DNA of 64,000 nucleotides, taken from NCBI RefSeq assembly GCF_902459585.1, contig NZ_CABPSC010000016.1, positions 53,311 through 117,310 of the forward strand, in the 5' to 3' direction. The translations under genes and the position numbers were made by a program. This document shows, piece by piece, positions 30,770 through 41,062 of the stretch (the first letter of the stretch is position 1; each line of letters opens with the position of its first letter). The notes beneath the pieces are model-generated. The model did no database searches. It saw only the letters and a list, made by a program, of their open reading frames with translations, and was not told the origin of the DNA. This DNA comes from Pandoraea nosoerga. Its GTDB lineage: Bacteria > Pseudomonadota > Gammaproteobacteria > Burkholderiales > Burkholderiaceae.

Positions 30770-32107
30770 TTACTCGCCCTTGGCGTAAGGGTTCGCGCTG
30801 TTGCGGAACTCTATGCGTAATGGAGTGCCCTTCAACTTAAAAGTTTCGCGGAAACGGTTCTCGAGATAGCGGCGATAGCTGTCCGTCACGCCATCGAGAT
30901 TATTCCCGTGAATGACGATGATCGGCGGATTCGACCCACCTTGGTGCGCGTAGCGCAGTTTCGGGCGCGAAAATCCGGAACGGCGCGGCTGCTGGTGCTC
31001 CACGGCCTCGTTGAGCGCGCGCGTGAGCTTGGGCGTGGGCAGTTTGCTCATGGCCGCTGCATACGCCTCGTCCACCGAGCGCATCAGCGCGCCGATGCCC
31101 GTGGCCCGGGCCGCCGAAATGAAGTGGAAGTTCGCAAAACTCAGGAATTTGAGCTTTCGCTCGAGTTCCTGCTTGGTCTGATCGCGCGTGTATTCGTCCA
31201 GACCGTCCCATTTGTTCACGCCGACGACCAGCGCACGGCCCGACTCGACGATGAAGCCCGCAATGTGGGCGTCCTGATCGGAGATGTCCTGGCGCGCATC
31301 GAGCATCAGGATGACGACGTTCGCGTCGGCGATCGATTGCAGGGTCTTCACGACCGAGAACTTCTCGATCGCTTCGAACACCTTACCGCGGCGGCGCAGT
31401 CCAGCCGTATCGATGAGCGTGTAATGGCGGCCCTGGCGCTCGAAATCGATATGAATCGAGTCGCGCGTGGTGCCGGGCATGTCGAACGCGATCACGCGCT
31501 CCTCGCCGAGCAGCGTGTTGACGAGCGTCGATTTGCCGACGTTCGGGCGGCCCACGATGGCAATTTTCACGCGGCCGTCGTTCTGCTCGTCGTCCTCGTT
31601 TTCGTCCTGATCGGCGTAGAACGGCGCAATCGCCTCGTCGATCACCTCCTTGACGCCGTCGCCGTGCGCGGCCGAGATGGCCAGCGGATCGCCGAGCCCC
31701 AGCTCGTAGAAATCGTTGGCGACCGCGGTGTATTTCATGCCCTCAGCCTTGTTGACCACGAGCATGATCTTGCGGCCGGTCTTGCGCAGATACTCCGCGA
31801 TGATCTGGTCCTGCGGCGTGAGCCCCTGGCGTCCGTCGACGATATAGATGACGACGTCGGCCTCGACCACGGCCTGGCGCGTCTGCTTGGCCATCTCGTG
31901 GAAGATGCCGTCCTTGGCCACGGGTTCGAAGCCGCCGGTATCGATCACCAGATACGGGTGCTCGCCAACGCGCCCCTCGCCGTAGTGACGGTCGCGCGTG
32001 AGCCCGGGCATGTCGGCGACGAGCGCGTCGCGCGAGCGGGTCAAACGGTTGAATAGCGTCGATTTGCCGACGTTGGGGCGCCCTACGAGCGCGATCACGG
32101 GTTTCAT
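30770..32107 (-). CDS. der: Der, double-GTPase ribosome assembly factor
   Basis: A 445-residue essential GTPase needed for 50S maturation. Two G domains are visible: the first starts [16 protein letters not shown] with DTGGFE and NKAEG, the second [19 protein letters not shown] with [10 protein letters not shown] and NKWDG. A KH-like C-terminal domain ends [15 protein letters not shown]. The lysine-poor acidic link between domains ([11 protein letters not shown]) is typical. A terminator after bamB precedes it. Confidence 0.97.
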   Translation of the reverse strand: MKPVIALVGRPNVGKSTLFNRLTRSRDALVADMPGLTRDRHYGEGRVGEHPYLVIDTGGFEPVAKDGIFHEMAKQTRQAVVEADVVIYIVDGRQGLTPQDQIIAEYLRKTGRKIMLVVNKAEGMKYTAVANDFYELGLGDPLAISAAHGDGVKEVIDEAIAPFYADQDENEDDEQNDGRVKIAIVGRPNVGKSTLVNTLLGEERVIAFDMPGTTRDSIHIDFERQGRHYTLIDTAGLRRRGKVFEAIEKFSVVKTLQSIADANVVILMLDARQDISDQDAHIAGFIVESGRALVVGVNKWDGLDEYTRDQTKQELERKLKFLSFANFHFISAARATGIGALMRSVDEAYAAAMSKLPTPKLTRALNEAVEHQQPRRSGFSRPKLRYAHQGGSNPPIIVIHGNNLDGVTDSYRRYLENRFRETFKLKGTPLRIEFRNSANPYAKGE

Positions 32108-32118
32108 GAATAAGCCCT

Positions 32119-32151
32119 AAAAACGAAGACGGCCGGCGCGCTGCCGGCCGT
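32119..32151 (-). terminator. Intrinsic terminator between bamB and der
   Basis: A 9-bp perfect stem (32129-32137 with 32143-32151) is followed on the minus strand by CTTCGTTTTT. It lies 34 bp after the bamB stop. der transcription past it would need read-through or its own promoter. Confidence 0.8.
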
Positions 32152-32184
32152 TCCCGGAGTTGCCCGGGTGCTGCCGGTTGCCGG

Positions 32185-33357
32185 TTACTCCGGACGGAAG
32201 CCGTAGATGTTGCCGTCGCGCGTCTGTACGACCAGCGTCTGGCCGGCCAATACCGGCTGCGCGCTGATGGCACCGCTGAGCTTGACGCGGGCGAGAAAAT
32301 CGCCGTTGTCGCGCGACAGGAAATGCAGATAGCCCTGCTTGTCGCCCACCACCACGACACGGCCCAGCGCCAGCGGCGCCGACAGGTCGCGGTACTTGAG
32401 CTTGTCGTTCTGCCACAGTGTACTGCCATCGGCAGCGCTAAAGGCGTACACGGCGCCGTCGGTATTGACCGCCGCCACCACGCGCTCGTCCTGCGACACG
32501 CCGTTCGGCGACGAGAAGTCGCGCGCCCACAAACCGTTGCCGGTCTGCGCGTCCACGCAGCCCACGCGGCCCTGGAAGCTCGCACCGCAAATCTGACGGC
32601 CGAAGACGACAGGCGAGCCCGTCACGTCGTTCACGCGTTCGACTTCTGTCACGCCCTTCGGGTAGGACAGCGGCGTGATCCACAGCGGGTTGCCTGTGTT
32701 GGCGTCGAGCGCGACGAGCTTGCCGCCCGGAAAGCCGGTGACCACCGCGCGGTCGCCCACGAACGTCATGCCGGTGCCGGTGCGCAGCGTGAGCGTCGAG
32801 ACCGGCTGCGAGTACGACCAGCGCACCGAACCGGTGCCCGCGTCGAACGCCGTCACGCGGTTGTTGATGGCGCGCACCACGACCAGACCGCGGCCCACCA
32901 GCGGCGCGGTGAGCACTTCGCTGCCTGCGTTGGCCTTCCAGGCCTGCTTGCCGTCGTGATCGAACGCGATCACGTCGCCCTTGTGCGTGGCAACGACGGT
33001 CGTCTCGCCATCGCTGCCGGGACCGGCGGTGATGCTCGTATCCGCCTTCGCCGACCATGTCGTCGCGCCCGTGGCGGCGTCCACGCGAACGATGCTGCCG
33101 TTGGCACCCGCCGCAAAGACGGCGTCGCCCACGGCAACCGGCGCAAAGCTGTATGCACCCGCCTTGCCGACGCTCGCCGTCCAGGCCTGCTTCACGGTCA
33201 GCGCCTGCTTGATCTCCGTGAGGGGCGTGGGCTCGTGGGCCGGCTTGCTGCCGAAGAGCCCGCAGCCACCCAGCGTGCCCAGCACCGCCAGCGTCAGCAC
33301 GGCACCGAAAATGCCGCGGCGCGCGGGGACCGGCGGCTCGGCCTGTGACGTGGCCAT
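32185..33357 (-). CDS. bamB: BamB, outer-membrane assembly lipoprotein
   Basis: A lipoprotein of the BAM complex that helps insert beta-barrel proteins in the outer membrane. The lipobox LGGC near residue 31 follows the hydrophobic segment AVLTLAVLGTL. The remainder is a beta-propeller with repeated W-containing blades such as ATTWSAK, GSVRWSYSQP and NGLWARDFSS. The start 33357 gives a signal peptide of normal length. In-frame ATGs also lie at 33369, 33396 and 33399, and no ribosome site decides. About 99 bp after yfgM. Confidence 0.9.
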   Translation of the reverse strand: MATSQAEPPVPARRGIFGAVLTLAVLGTLGGCGLFGSKPAHEPTPLTEIKQALTVKQAWTASVGKAGAYSFAPVAVGDAVFAAGANGSIVRVDAATGATTWSAKADTSITAGPGSDGETTVVATHKGDVIAFDHDGKQAWKANAGSEVLTAPLVGRGLVVVRAINNRVTAFDAGTGSVRWSYSQPVSTLTLRTGTGMTFVGDRAVVTGFPGGKLVALDANTGNPLWITPLSYPKGVTEVERVNDVTGSPVVFGRQICGASFQGRVGCVDAQTGNGLWARDFSSPNGVSQDERVVAAVNTDGAVYAFSAADGSTLWQNDKLKYRDLSAPLALGRVVVVGDKQGYLHFLSRDNGDFLARVKLSGAISAQPVLAGQTLVVQTRDGNIYGFRPE

Positions 33358-33455
33358 CGTTTGCGGCATCGATCGACGGAAGTCGTTAAGGATCATCATG
33401 TACCCGGTTATGCGTTATGGGAGGGTAATACTTGCCAACGGAATGCCGACGCGCC

Positions 33456-34085
33456 TCAGGCCCCCAGCGCGTCGAGCTTGAACTGCACGAACTGGCGCAT
33501 GCCCGCATCCTGCTTGTCGAGCTTCTCGAGCGCCAGCTTGTACGCGGCGCGAGCGTCGGCCACCTTGCTCTGCGCGACGAGCACGTCGCCGCGGCGGTCG
33601 GCAAACAGGCCCGCGTATGCCGCCGGCGGATTGTCGAGCAGCTTGAGCGCTTCGTCGAACGCCTTCTCGTCGAGCAGCACACCGGCCAGACGCAGCTTGG
33701 CGAGCTGCCTGTACTCGTCGTCCTTCGCATTCGATACGGCCCACTGCAGCTGCGCCTTGGCGCCCGCGACGTCGCCGGCGTCGGCGAGCGACTTCGCGGC
33801 GAGCAGTGCCGTCATCTGCGCATACGGCGTGCCGTTGTACTTGCTCTCCATGTCCGACGCGATACGCGCCACCTTCGCCTTGTCCTTCGCGTCGATGGCG
33901 TTCTCGAGCTCGCCGTAGAGCACGCCCGCCTCGACCGTCTGCTTGCGGTCGTAGTAGCGCCACAGATTCCAGCCGCCATAGGCCAGCATGATGACGACCA
34001 GCGTCCAGATAACGTAATTGCCGTACTGCTTCCACCAGGCCTTTACGTTCTCGATCTGTTCCTGTTCCTCGTGATAGCTGCTCAT
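33456..34085 (-). CDS. YfgM-like inner-membrane TPR protein
   Basis: A 209-residue protein with a short cytoplasmic start (SYHEEQEQIENVKAWWKQYG), one membrane segment (about 23-42) and a periplasmic TPR-like region. The family (YfgM) associates with the Sec translocon and periplasmic chaperones. Typical helical pairs are AQLQWAVSNAKDDEYRQLAK and FADRRGDVLVAQSKVADARA. It lies between hisS and bamB, its usual place, and 32 bp after hisS. Confidence 0.9.
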   Translation of the reverse strand: MSSYHEEQEQIENVKAWWKQYGNYVIWTLVVIMLAYGGWNLWRYYDRKQTVEAGVLYGELENAIDAKDKAKVARIASDMESKYNGTPYAQMTALLAAKSLADAGDVAGAKAQLQWAVSNAKDDEYRQLAKLRLAGVLLDEKAFDEALKLLDNPPAAYAGLFADRRGDVLVAQSKVADARAAYKLALEKLDKQDAGMRQFVQFKLDALGA

Positions 34086-34117
34086 TCGCCGGGGTTCTCC
34101 GTGTCTGGCGTCGTGGA

Positions 34118-35506
34118 TTAATGAAGGGTTTCGTTGCCCGCGCCGCCGTCGGCCGGGCTTTCGCTCACGCTTTCGTTCACACTTTCGTCGGCGCTCGCCA
34201 CGATGGCGTCGATCAGATGTTCGGCGAGCGCGTCGAACGCCACGCTCGTCTGGTTGTTCGTCTGATCGGCCGCACGCAGATGCTTGACCACGGCGGCGCC
34301 CGAAGCGACCTCGTTCTCGCCGATGATCACGGCGAAGTTCGCGCCACTGGCGTCGGCCCGCTTCATCTGCGACTTGAAGCTGCTGCTCTTGCCGTCGGGG
34401 CTGCAGTGAAACACCACGTTCAGGCCCGCATCACGCATGCGTTCGGCCGCGACCAGCGCGGGCGCCACGGCACTCTCGCCCTGATGCACGACGTAGACGT
34501 CCGCCCCTTCGGCCTGCGGCGCCAGATCGTCCTCGCGCAGCAGCTCGAGAATGCGCTCGACGCCCATCGCCCAGCCGCACGCCGGCGTGGCGTCGCCGCC
34601 CAGTTGCTCGATCAGCGGATCGTAGCGACCACCGCCGGCGACCGTGCCCTGCGCGCCGAGCTTGTCCGTCACCCACTCGAACACCGTCAGGTTGTAGTAG
34701 TCGAGGCCGCGCACCAGACGCGGGTTGATCGTGAACGGAATGTTGTTCGCCTTGAGCAGCGACTGCACGCCCTCGAAGTGCTTGAGCGACGCCTCGCCGA
34801 GATAGTCGATGAGCTTCGGTGCGCCTTCGACCATCGCCTGCATCGCCGGGTTCTTCGTGTCGAGCACGCGCAGCGGGTTCGTGTAGAGACGGCGCTTGCC
34901 GTCCTCATCGAGCAGATCGGCATGCTTCTCGAGGTAGGCGATCAGATCGGCACGGTGACGTGCGCGCTCGTCGCTCTGCCCCAGCGAGTTGAGTTGCAGA
35001 TGAATGCCCGTGAGCCCGAGGTCGTCCCACAGGCGCTGGCACATCAGGATGATCTCGACGTCGGCGTCCGGGCCGGCCAGACCGAGCGCTTCCACGCCGA
35101 CCTGGTGGAACTGGCGATAACGGCCGCGCTGCGGCTTCTCGTGGCGGAACATCGGGCCGAAATACCACAGGCGCTTCGGGCCGCTGTAGAGCAGATTGTG
35201 CTCGAGCGTCGCGCGCACGACGGCCGCCGTGTTCTCGGGGCGCATCGTCAGTTGCTCGCCGTTGAGCGAGTCGGTGAAGCTGTACATCTCCTTCTCGACG
35301 ATGTCGGTCACTTCGCCGATACCGCGCGTAAAGAGCTGCGTGTGCTCGAGAATCGGCGTGCGGATCTGCTGGTAGCCATATGCGCGCAGCATGGCGCGCA
35401 CCGATTCTTCGAAAAACTCCCACAGGGCTTCGTCCTGCGGGAGGATGTCGTTCATGCCTTTGACCCCGGCCAGCTTGGCGGGGCGCTTCTTCTTCGCTTC
35501 AGTCAT
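34118..35506 (-). CDS. hisS: Histidyl-tRNA synthetase
   Basis: A 462-residue class II synthetase. Motif 2 with [18 protein letters not shown], the HisA loop [15 protein letters not shown] and motif 3 [14 protein letters not shown], followed by [10 protein letters not shown], are all visible. The C-terminal anticodon domain ends in a low-complexity Ser/Glu/Gly tail (about 440-462) not found in E. coli. It is preceded by ispG by 34 bp. Note that hisZ at 25 kb is a separate paralogue. Confidence 0.97.
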   Translation of the reverse strand: MTEAKKKRPAKLAGVKGMNDILPQDEALWEFFEESVRAMLRAYGYQQIRTPILEHTQLFTRGIGEVTDIVEKEMYSFTDSLNGEQLTMRPENTAAVVRATLEHNLLYSGPKRLWYFGPMFRHEKPQRGRYRQFHQVGVEALGLAGPDADVEIILMCQRLWDDLGLTGIHLQLNSLGQSDERARHRADLIAYLEKHADLLDEDGKRRLYTNPLRVLDTKNPAMQAMVEGAPKLIDYLGEASLKHFEGVQSLLKANNIPFTINPRLVRGLDYYNLTVFEWVTDKLGAQGTVAGGGRYDPLIEQLGGDATPACGWAMGVERILELLREDDLAPQAEGADVYVVHQGESAVAPALVAAERMRDAGLNVVFHCSPDGKSSSFKSQMKRADASGANFAVIIGENEVASGAAVVKHLRAADQTNNQTSVAFDALAEHLIDAIVASADESVNESVSESPADGGAGNETLH

Positions 35507-35540
35507 ATTCTCTTGTGTCGTGCCAGCTTACCCCGCCGAC

Positions 35541-36821
35541 TCACGCGGCAGCCGCCCCTGCGGCCTGCCCGTAGCGCGTCTTCACGTATTCGTCGACGAT
35601 CTGCTGGAATTCTTCGGCGATGTGCTCGCCGCGCAGCGTGCGCACCTTCTCGCCATCGACGAACACCGGCGCCGCCGGCGATTCGCCCGAGCCCGGCAGG
35701 CTGATGCCGATGTTCGCGTGCTTCGATTCCCCCGGACCGTTCACGATGCAGCCCATCACGGCGACGTGCATGTTCTCGACGCCCGGATATTGAGCCTTCC
35801 ACACCGGCATTTGTTCACGCAGATAAGTCTGAATGCTCGACGCCAGTTCCTGGAACACCGTGCTCGTGGTGCGGCCGCAGCCCGGGCAGGCGATGACCAT
35901 CGGGGCGAAGGCGCGCAGGCCCATCGTCTGCAGGATCTCCTGGGCCACCACGACCTCGCCCGTGCGCGCACCGCCCGGCTCGGGCGTGAGCGAGATGCGA
36001 ATGGTGTCGCCAATGCCTTCCTGGAGCAGCACCGCCAGTGCCGCCGTCGACGCCACGATGCCCTTGGACCCCATCCCCGCTTCGGTCAGGCCCAGGTGCA
36101 GCGCGTAGTCGCAACGCCTGGCCAGTTCGCGATAGACCGCGATCAGGTCCTGCACCGCGCTCACCTTGCACGAGAGCAGAATCTTGTCGGCCGACAGCCC
36201 CACGCGCTGCGCGAGCGCCGCCGATTCGAGCGCCGACGTGATGAGCGCTTCGTACATCACGCTCTGGGCTTCCCACGGGGTCGCGCGCGCGGCGTTCTCG
36301 TCCATGATGCGCGCGAGCAGCGACTGGTCCAGGCTGCCCCAGTTCACACCGATGCGCACCGGCTTGTCGTACTTGATCGCCATCTCGATCATCTGGGCGA
36401 ACTGCGTGTCGCGCTTGGCGCCCTGCCCGACGTTACCCGGGTTGATGCGGTACTTCGACAACGCCTCGGCGCACGCCGGGAAGTCGGCCAGCAGCTTGTG
36501 GCCGTTGTAATGGAAGTCGCCGACGAGCGGCACCATTACGCCCATGCGGTCGAGCTGGTCGCGAATCGCCGGCACCGCCGCGGCGGCTTCCGGCGTGTTC
36601 ACCGTGATGCGCACGAGTTCCGAGCCGGCCTGCGCCAGTTCCTTGACCTGAATGGCCGTGCCGATCGCGTCTGCCGTGTCGGTGTTGGTCATCGATTGCA
36701 CGCGAATCGGCGAGTCGCCGCCGACCGTCACGAGCTGGCCGCCCCAGCGAATCGCGACCTTGCGCGACTGACGGCGCGGCGCCGGACCGCCAATGATCGG
36801 CATGCATTCTACAGAAGCCAT
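35541..36821 (-). CDS. ispG: 4-hydroxy-3-methylbut-2-enyl-diphosphate synthase
   Basis: A 426-residue iron-sulfur enzyme of the MEP pathway for isoprenoids. The TIM-barrel part starts [20 protein letters not shown] and [10 protein letters not shown]. The cluster ligands lie in [15 protein letters not shown] and [19 protein letters not shown], and the C-terminal [11 protein letters not shown] follows. Standard betaproteobacterial length. It lies 18 bp after the rodZ gene. Confidence 0.97.
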   Translation of the reverse strand: MASVECMPIIGGPAPRRQSRKVAIRWGGQLVTVGGDSPIRVQSMTNTDTADAIGTAIQVKELAQAGSELVRITVNTPEAAAAVPAIRDQLDRMGVMVPLVGDFHYNGHKLLADFPACAEALSKYRINPGNVGQGAKRDTQFAQMIEMAIKYDKPVRIGVNWGSLDQSLLARIMDENAARATPWEAQSVMYEALITSALESAALAQRVGLSADKILLSCKVSAVQDLIAVYRELARRCDYALHLGLTEAGMGSKGIVASTAALAVLLQEGIGDTIRISLTPEPGGARTGEVVVAQEILQTMGLRAFAPMVIACPGCGRTTSTVFQELASSIQTYLREQMPVWKAQYPGVENMHVAVMGCIVNGPGESKHANIGISLPGSGESPAAPVFVDGEKVRTLRGEHIAEEFQQIVDEYVKTRYGQAAGAAAA

Positions 36822-36839
36822 GTTTACCCTCTTTCGGTC

Positions 36840-37898
36840 TTACTGGAGCGTCAGACGCGCCACGTTGCCCGCGTTGCGGGACTTGATCTCGACCGGTTGA
36901 CCGTTGAATTCCAGCGACTCGACGCCCGCGACGTTACCCACGACGATCCTGAGCGGCGCATCGCCCGTAATTTCCTGTTCGGCACCTGCACGCATGAGCT
37001 GGGAGAAGAGCACCTTGCCGCTCTTCGAACGCACTTCGATCCAGCTGTCTGCCTTCAGGCGCAATGCAATCTTGCCATTGCCCGGCGTTCCCGCCACGGC
37101 AGCCGACGCGGCCGCCGGCGCCGATGCCGGCATGGACGCCGCCGTAGCCGCACTTGCGAGCCCCGCCACGACGTGTGTCGGATCGGCGGCGGCAATCAGC
37201 CCCGGGCCGGAGGGCGCCGCAGCGCTCGCCGACGCGTTGTTCGCAGCGTTGTCCGCGGCGTTGGCGTTGGCCGCGCCGTCTGCGCCCGGCGGCGTACCGT
37301 TCGCATCGGCGACGACCGGCTGGCTCGCCGGCTCGGCGGCATCCGTCGCGCCCTGCGTCGATGCGGCGCTTGCGAGATCGGCCGGCTCGGTCGCACCGCG
37401 TCCGGCCTTGTGATTGTTGCCGAAGTACCAGGCGGCGCCCGCAATGACCACCAGCGCCGCGAGCGCCCACGGCCACTTGGCCTGCGATGCAGCCACCGGC
37501 GAGCGAAAGCGCACGGGGCTCTTCGGAATGCTCGGCTGCCCCGACTGCGGCTGCGGGATCTCGATCGGCGGCGTGCGGCCGTAACGGCGCAGCGGCTCGA
37601 TCATCGGCTCGGGGTCGCCACCGAGCATGCGCGCATAGCTGCGCACCACCCCCTGGATGAACGGAATTCCCGGCAAGGCATCCCACTCGCCGGCTTCGAG
37701 ACGCTGGAGTTTCTGCACCGACACCTTGAGGCGCGCCGACACGTCTTCGATCGACATGCCGCGCTTTTCGCGCAATGCCGCCAGTTGCGCCCCCACCGGC
37801 GCTCCCAGCTCTGCCAATCCGGCGGCCGGTCCCTGCGACTGACCTTGGCCCTGAGCCTCGGCCTGTCCGCCTGCATCCGCCTGATTCTGGTTATCCAT
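36840..37898 (-). CDS. rodZ: RodZ-like cell-shape protein with HTH and DUF4115
   Basis: A 352-residue bitopic protein. A Gln/Gly/Ala tail (1-30) precedes an XRE helix-turn-helix (about 35-100, with LREKRGMSIEDVSARLKVSV and LQRLEAGEWDALPGIPF). One membrane segment (about 142-160) is followed by an Ala/Gly/Asn-rich periplasmic spacer and the DUF4115 domain starting KIALRLKADSWIEVRS. RodZ binds MreB and helps set rod shape. In many relatives a pilF/pilW TPR gene lies between rlmN and this gene; here it is absent. Confidence 0.9.
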   Translation of the reverse strand: MDNQNQADAGGQAEAQGQGQSQGPAAGLAELGAPVGAQLAALREKRGMSIEDVSARLKVSVQKLQRLEAGEWDALPGIPFIQGVVRSYARMLGGDPEPMIEPLRRYGRTPPIEIPQPQSGQPSIPKSPVRFRSPVAASQAKWPWALAALVVIAGAAWYFGNNHKAGRGATEPADLASAASTQGATDAAEPASQPVVADANGTPPGADGAANANAADNAANNASASAAAPSGPGLIAAADPTHVVAGLASAATAASMPASAPAAASAAVAGTPGNGKIALRLKADSWIEVRSKSGKVLFSQLMRAGAEQEITGDAPLRIVVGNVAGVESLEFNGQPVEIKSRNAGNVARLTLQ

Positions 37899-38159
37899 CG
37901 ATACGCCCCCGTTCGTAAGCAGCCGCCCGCAGCGGCTGAGGATATGCTGACGACAGTCCCGCTACGTCACCGACCGTGCACTCGGCGTGAAGATCTGCGC
38001 GGCGCATCGGACGGTTCGGCGAGGAACTGACGGAATCGCGCGAGACGCGAAACGCGCCCCGCGCAAGGAATGCTGTAGTGCGAGACTGATCCGACGGGCG
38101 GCACGGCGCGCGCTGGGCCGACGGCCCTCGCCACGGTCCAAGCCCGCCCATGCGCAACC

Positions 38160-39281
38160 TCATACGGTACGCACCTCGACCGCGATTTTCCCGAATTTTC
38201 CTCGCTGCGCAAGCCGCGTGCGGTCTTGCACTTCGCCGGCGAGCTGACCGCATGCGGCGTCGATGTCATCGCCGCGCGTCTTGCGCACGGTCGTGACGAG
38301 GCCGGCGTCGAGCAGGATTTGCGCAAATCGCTTGATCTGCGGGTCCTTCGAGCGCAGCAGGCCGGACTCGGGAAACGGATTGAACGGAATCAGATTGAAC
38401 TTGCACGGCACGTCCCGCGTGAGGGCAACGAGCTCGCGCGCATGCGCTTCGGTGTCGTTCACACCGTCGAGCATGCAGTACTCGAACGTGATGAAGTCGC
38501 GCGGCGCCACTTCGAGGTAGCGCTCGCACGCGCCCATCAGTTCGCGCAGCGGATATTTCTTGTTGAGCGGCACGAGCACGTCGCGCAGGGCGTCGTTCGG
38601 CGCGTGCAGCGAGACGGCCAGCGCCACGGGCAGCTCCTTGCCCAGGCGGTCCATCATCGGCACCACGCCCGAGGTCGACAGCGTGACGCGGCGACGCGAC
38701 AGCCCGTAGGCGTTATCGTCGAGCATCAGGCGCATGGCGCCCACGACGTTGTCGAAATTGAGCAGCGGCTCGCCCATGCCCATCATCACCACGTTGGTGA
38801 TGACGCGCTCGTTCTTGCCCTCGCGCCCCAGGTCGCGGCGCAACGCGAACTCGGCCATCCACAACTGGCCGATGATTTCGCCGAGCGACAGATTTCGCGA
38901 GAAACCCTGCTTGCCGGTCGAGCAGAACCGGCAGTTGACGGCGCAGCCCGCCTGCGATGAAACGCACAGCGTGCCACGCGTCTCCTCCGGGATGTAGACG
39001 GTCTCCACCGCATTGCCATTGCCCACGTCGAGCAGCCATTTGCGCGTGCCATCGGCCGACAAGTGGTCGGTGATGACCGCCGGCGCGGCGATCGTCGCAC
39101 GCGTGTGCAGCTTCTCGCGCAGCGACTTGGCCAGATCGGTCATGCCGTCGAAATCGGCGGCGCCCATCTGGTGGATCCATCGCTGGAGCTGGCGGGCGCG
39201 GAACGGCTTCTCGCCGAGCGTGCCGCAATAGGCGGCCAGACCGTCCGGATCGTAATCAAGCAGATTCGTAAGGTTGGTCAT
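38160..39281 (-). CDS. rlmN: 23S rRNA/tRNA adenine-C2 methyltransferase RlmN
   Basis: A 373-residue radical-SAM enzyme that methylates C2 of A2503 in 23S rRNA and A37 in some tRNAs. The cluster motif [17 protein letters not shown] is at about 122-138. [27 protein letters not shown] and [15 protein letters not shown] are family hallmarks. It starts [16 protein letters not shown], and the [15 protein letters not shown]-terminal domain is present. ndk precedes it by about 60 bp. Confidence 0.97.
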   Translation of the reverse strand: MTNLTNLLDYDPDGLAAYCGTLGEKPFRARQLQRWIHQMGAADFDGMTDLAKSLREKLHTRATIAAPAVITDHLSADGTRKWLLDVGNGNAVETVYIPEETRGTLCVSSQAGCAVNCRFCSTGKQGFSRNLSLGEIIGQLWMAEFALRRDLGREGKNERVITNVVMMGMGEPLLNFDNVVGAMRLMLDDNAYGLSRRRVTLSTSGVVPMMDRLGKELPVALAVSLHAPNDALRDVLVPLNKKYPLRELMGACERYLEVAPRDFITFEYCMLDGVNDTEAHARELVALTRDVPCKFNLIPFNPFPESGLLRSKDPQIKRFAQILLDAGLVTTVRKTRGDDIDAACGQLAGEVQDRTRLAQRGKFGKIAVEVRTV

Positions 39282-39340
39282 GGCCGTAGTCCGTCAAACA
39301 TCCCTTCGGTATCTTCCTGCTATCGAGCGACTGACGCGGC

Positions 39341-39766
39341 TTAGCGCGCGTAGACGTTCATGCCCGGGAAGAAGAAAGCCACTTCCACGGCGGCCGTTTC
39401 GGCGGCGTCCGAGCCGTGCACGGCGTTCGCGTCGATGCTGTCGGCGAAGTCGGCGCGGATCGTGCCCTTTTCCGCCTTCTTCGGATCGGTGGCGCCCATC
39501 AGTTCGCGATTCTTCGCGATGGCGTTTTCACCTTCGAGAACCTGGATCATGACCGGGCCCGACACCATGAAGTCGACCAGATCCTTGAAGAACGGGCGCT
39601 CCTTGTGCACGGCGTAGAACTGTTCGGCTTCAGCGCGCGACAGGTGCACCAGCTTGGCAGCGGCGATCTTCAGGCCAGCGCCTTCGAAACGGCTGTAGAT
39701 CTGGCCGATCACGTTCTTGGCAACGGCATCGGGCTTGATAATCGACAAAGTGCGTTCGACTGCCAT
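39341..39766 (-). CDS. ndk: Nucleoside diphosphate kinase
   Basis: A 141-residue enzyme that transfers phosphate from ATP to other nucleoside diphosphates. The start [15 protein letters not shown] at 39766 has GGAG six bases upstream; a further four-codon extension is rejected. Active-site His is in the loop [11 protein letters not shown], and the RPFF substrate segment is present. Confidence 0.97.
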   Translation of the reverse strand: MAVERTLSIIKPDAVAKNVIGQIYSRFEGAGLKIAAAKLVHLSRAEAEQFYAVHKERPFFKDLVDFMVSGPVMIQVLEGENAIAKNRELMGATDPKKAEKGTIRADFADSIDANAVHGSDAAETAAVEVAFFFPGMNVYAR

Positions 39767-40169
39767 GAAAAACTCCAAAAAATTAAGCAGTTATATAACC
39801 AACATGAACCCGTAATTGTAGCACGAAGCCTGTTATGATGGGGACGGAACCTAGAGTACGCACACCGCTCAAACGCAGGACGGCCGGGCGATCCGGCTTT
39901 TCGGCAAGTTGATGCAAGGCGACGATTTCGATGCCCTCCCATGATGGAAGGGTCGCCCGGCGCACCCGTGGATTGAAATTGGGGTTTTTCGCCCAAATAT
40001 TTTCGGAAACGTCCAGGCGATTTTCCGGACGTCCCGGAGTAAGCTTCAACTTGAGCGGCAAGCCAGACGAACGGCTGCGGGGGATTTGCCGGCATACGCC
40101 GGCATCGTATGCGTCAAATGGCGCCAGCCGGTCCCGCCGGCGGTGCAACGACCACGGAGAACTCAATAT
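39767..40169. other. Divergent intergenic region between ndk and yccA-like gene
   Basis: This 403-bp gap is unusually long for the region. A clear extended -10 box TGTTATGAT at 39831-39839 faces right. About 330 bp lie between it and the next start codon, enough for a leader or small RNA. A TTATATAA palindrome at about 39791 faces ndk. No open frame here looks coding. Confidence 0.55.
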
Positions 40170-40871
40170 ATGAACCAGGATTTCCAACGTTTCGGCTACA
40201 GCGGCGCCGGCGGCATCACGACCGTTCAGGTTCGCAACAAGGTGCTGCGCAATACGTACTGGCTGCTTGCCCTGTCGATGTTGCCGACGATCGCCGGGGC
40301 CTGGCTGGGCGTGACTTATGGCTTCGCGCTCTTCGCGGGCAGCCCGATGGTCAGCGTGATCGCGTTCCTCGCGATCGCGTTCGGTTTTATGTTTGCCATC
40401 GAGCGCTTCAAGAACAGCGGCGTCGGCGTGGCGCTATTGCTCGGCTTCACGTTCTTCATGGGCCTGATGCTCACGCGCTTGCTGAGCTTCGTGCTCGGCT
40501 TCTCGAACGGCGCGTCGCTCATCATGCTCGCCTTCGGCGGCACAGCGGTGATCTTCGGCGTGATGGCGTCGGTTGCCACGCTCAGCAAGCGCGACTTCAG
40601 CGGCCTGGGCAAGTGGCTGTTCATGGGCGTGCTCGTCATCCTGCTCGCCTCGATCGCCAACATCTGGCTGCAGTTGCCGGCGCTCATGCTCACCGTGTCG
40701 GTCCTGGCCATCGCCATCTTCTCGGCCTACATCCTGTTCGACGTGCAGCGCGTGGTAAACGGCGGCGAGACGAACTATGTCACGGCCACGCTGGCAATCT
40801 ACCTCGACCTGTACAACATCTTCACCAACCTGCTTGCCATCCTCGGCGTGCTGGGCGGCAACCGCAATTAA
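40170..40871 (+). CDS. BAX-inhibitor-1 family membrane protein (YccA-like)
   Basis: A 233-residue inner-membrane protein with seven hydrophobic segments, family UPF0005/BI-1. The C-terminal NYVTATLAIYLDLYNIFTNL is the family signature. In E. coli YccA is a substrate and modulator of FtsH, so its function could connect to HflKC elsewhere in this window. The ATG at 40170 follows GGAGA. Extra upward codons in the same frame lack a ribosome site. Confidence 0.9.
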   Translation: MNQDFQRFGYSGAGGITTVQVRNKVLRNTYWLLALSMLPTIAGAWLGVTYGFALFAGSPMVSVIAFLAIAFGFMFAIERFKNSGVGVALLLGFTFFMGLMLTRLLSFVLGFSNGASLIMLAFGGTAVIFGVMASVATLSKRDFSGLGKWLFMGVLVILLASIANIWLQLPALMLTVSVLAIAIFSAYILFDVQRVVNGGETNYVTATLAIYLDLYNIFTNLLAILGVLGGNRN

Positions 40872-40933
40872 CATCTTCAATTAACATCTTTGGCGGCCGG
40901 CGCGGGCATGCCCCGCACCGGTGCCGAGACGAG

Positions 40934-40962
40934 AAAGCCAGTCCCGAGGGACTGGCTTTTTT
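40934..40962. terminator. Strong terminator after the yccA-like gene
   Basis: A 12-bp perfect stem (40934-40945 with 40948-40959) is followed by six T. Its symmetry would also serve the convergent rlmD gene. Confidence 0.92.
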
Positions 40963-41007
40963 GTTGGGCGGTCGCTCACGCTCGCGCCGGCGCGCCCCCA
41001 GCGCGCC

Positions 41008-41062
41008 CTCATTCCGCCCTCATTCCGCCCTCATTCCGCGCTCATTCCGCCCTCATTCCGCC
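41008..41062. repeat. 11-bp tandem repeat over the end of rlmD
   Basis: Five 11-bp units of CTCATTCCGCC, the third with one change. The rlmD stop codon at 41042 lies inside a unit, so unit number sets the C-terminus and distance to the terminator. Confidence 0.9.

Noticed and set aside
38160-38330. Short frames near the rlmN end as a remnant of pilF
   Set aside because: No TPR pattern is visible and the frames overlap rlmN on the same strand in other phases.
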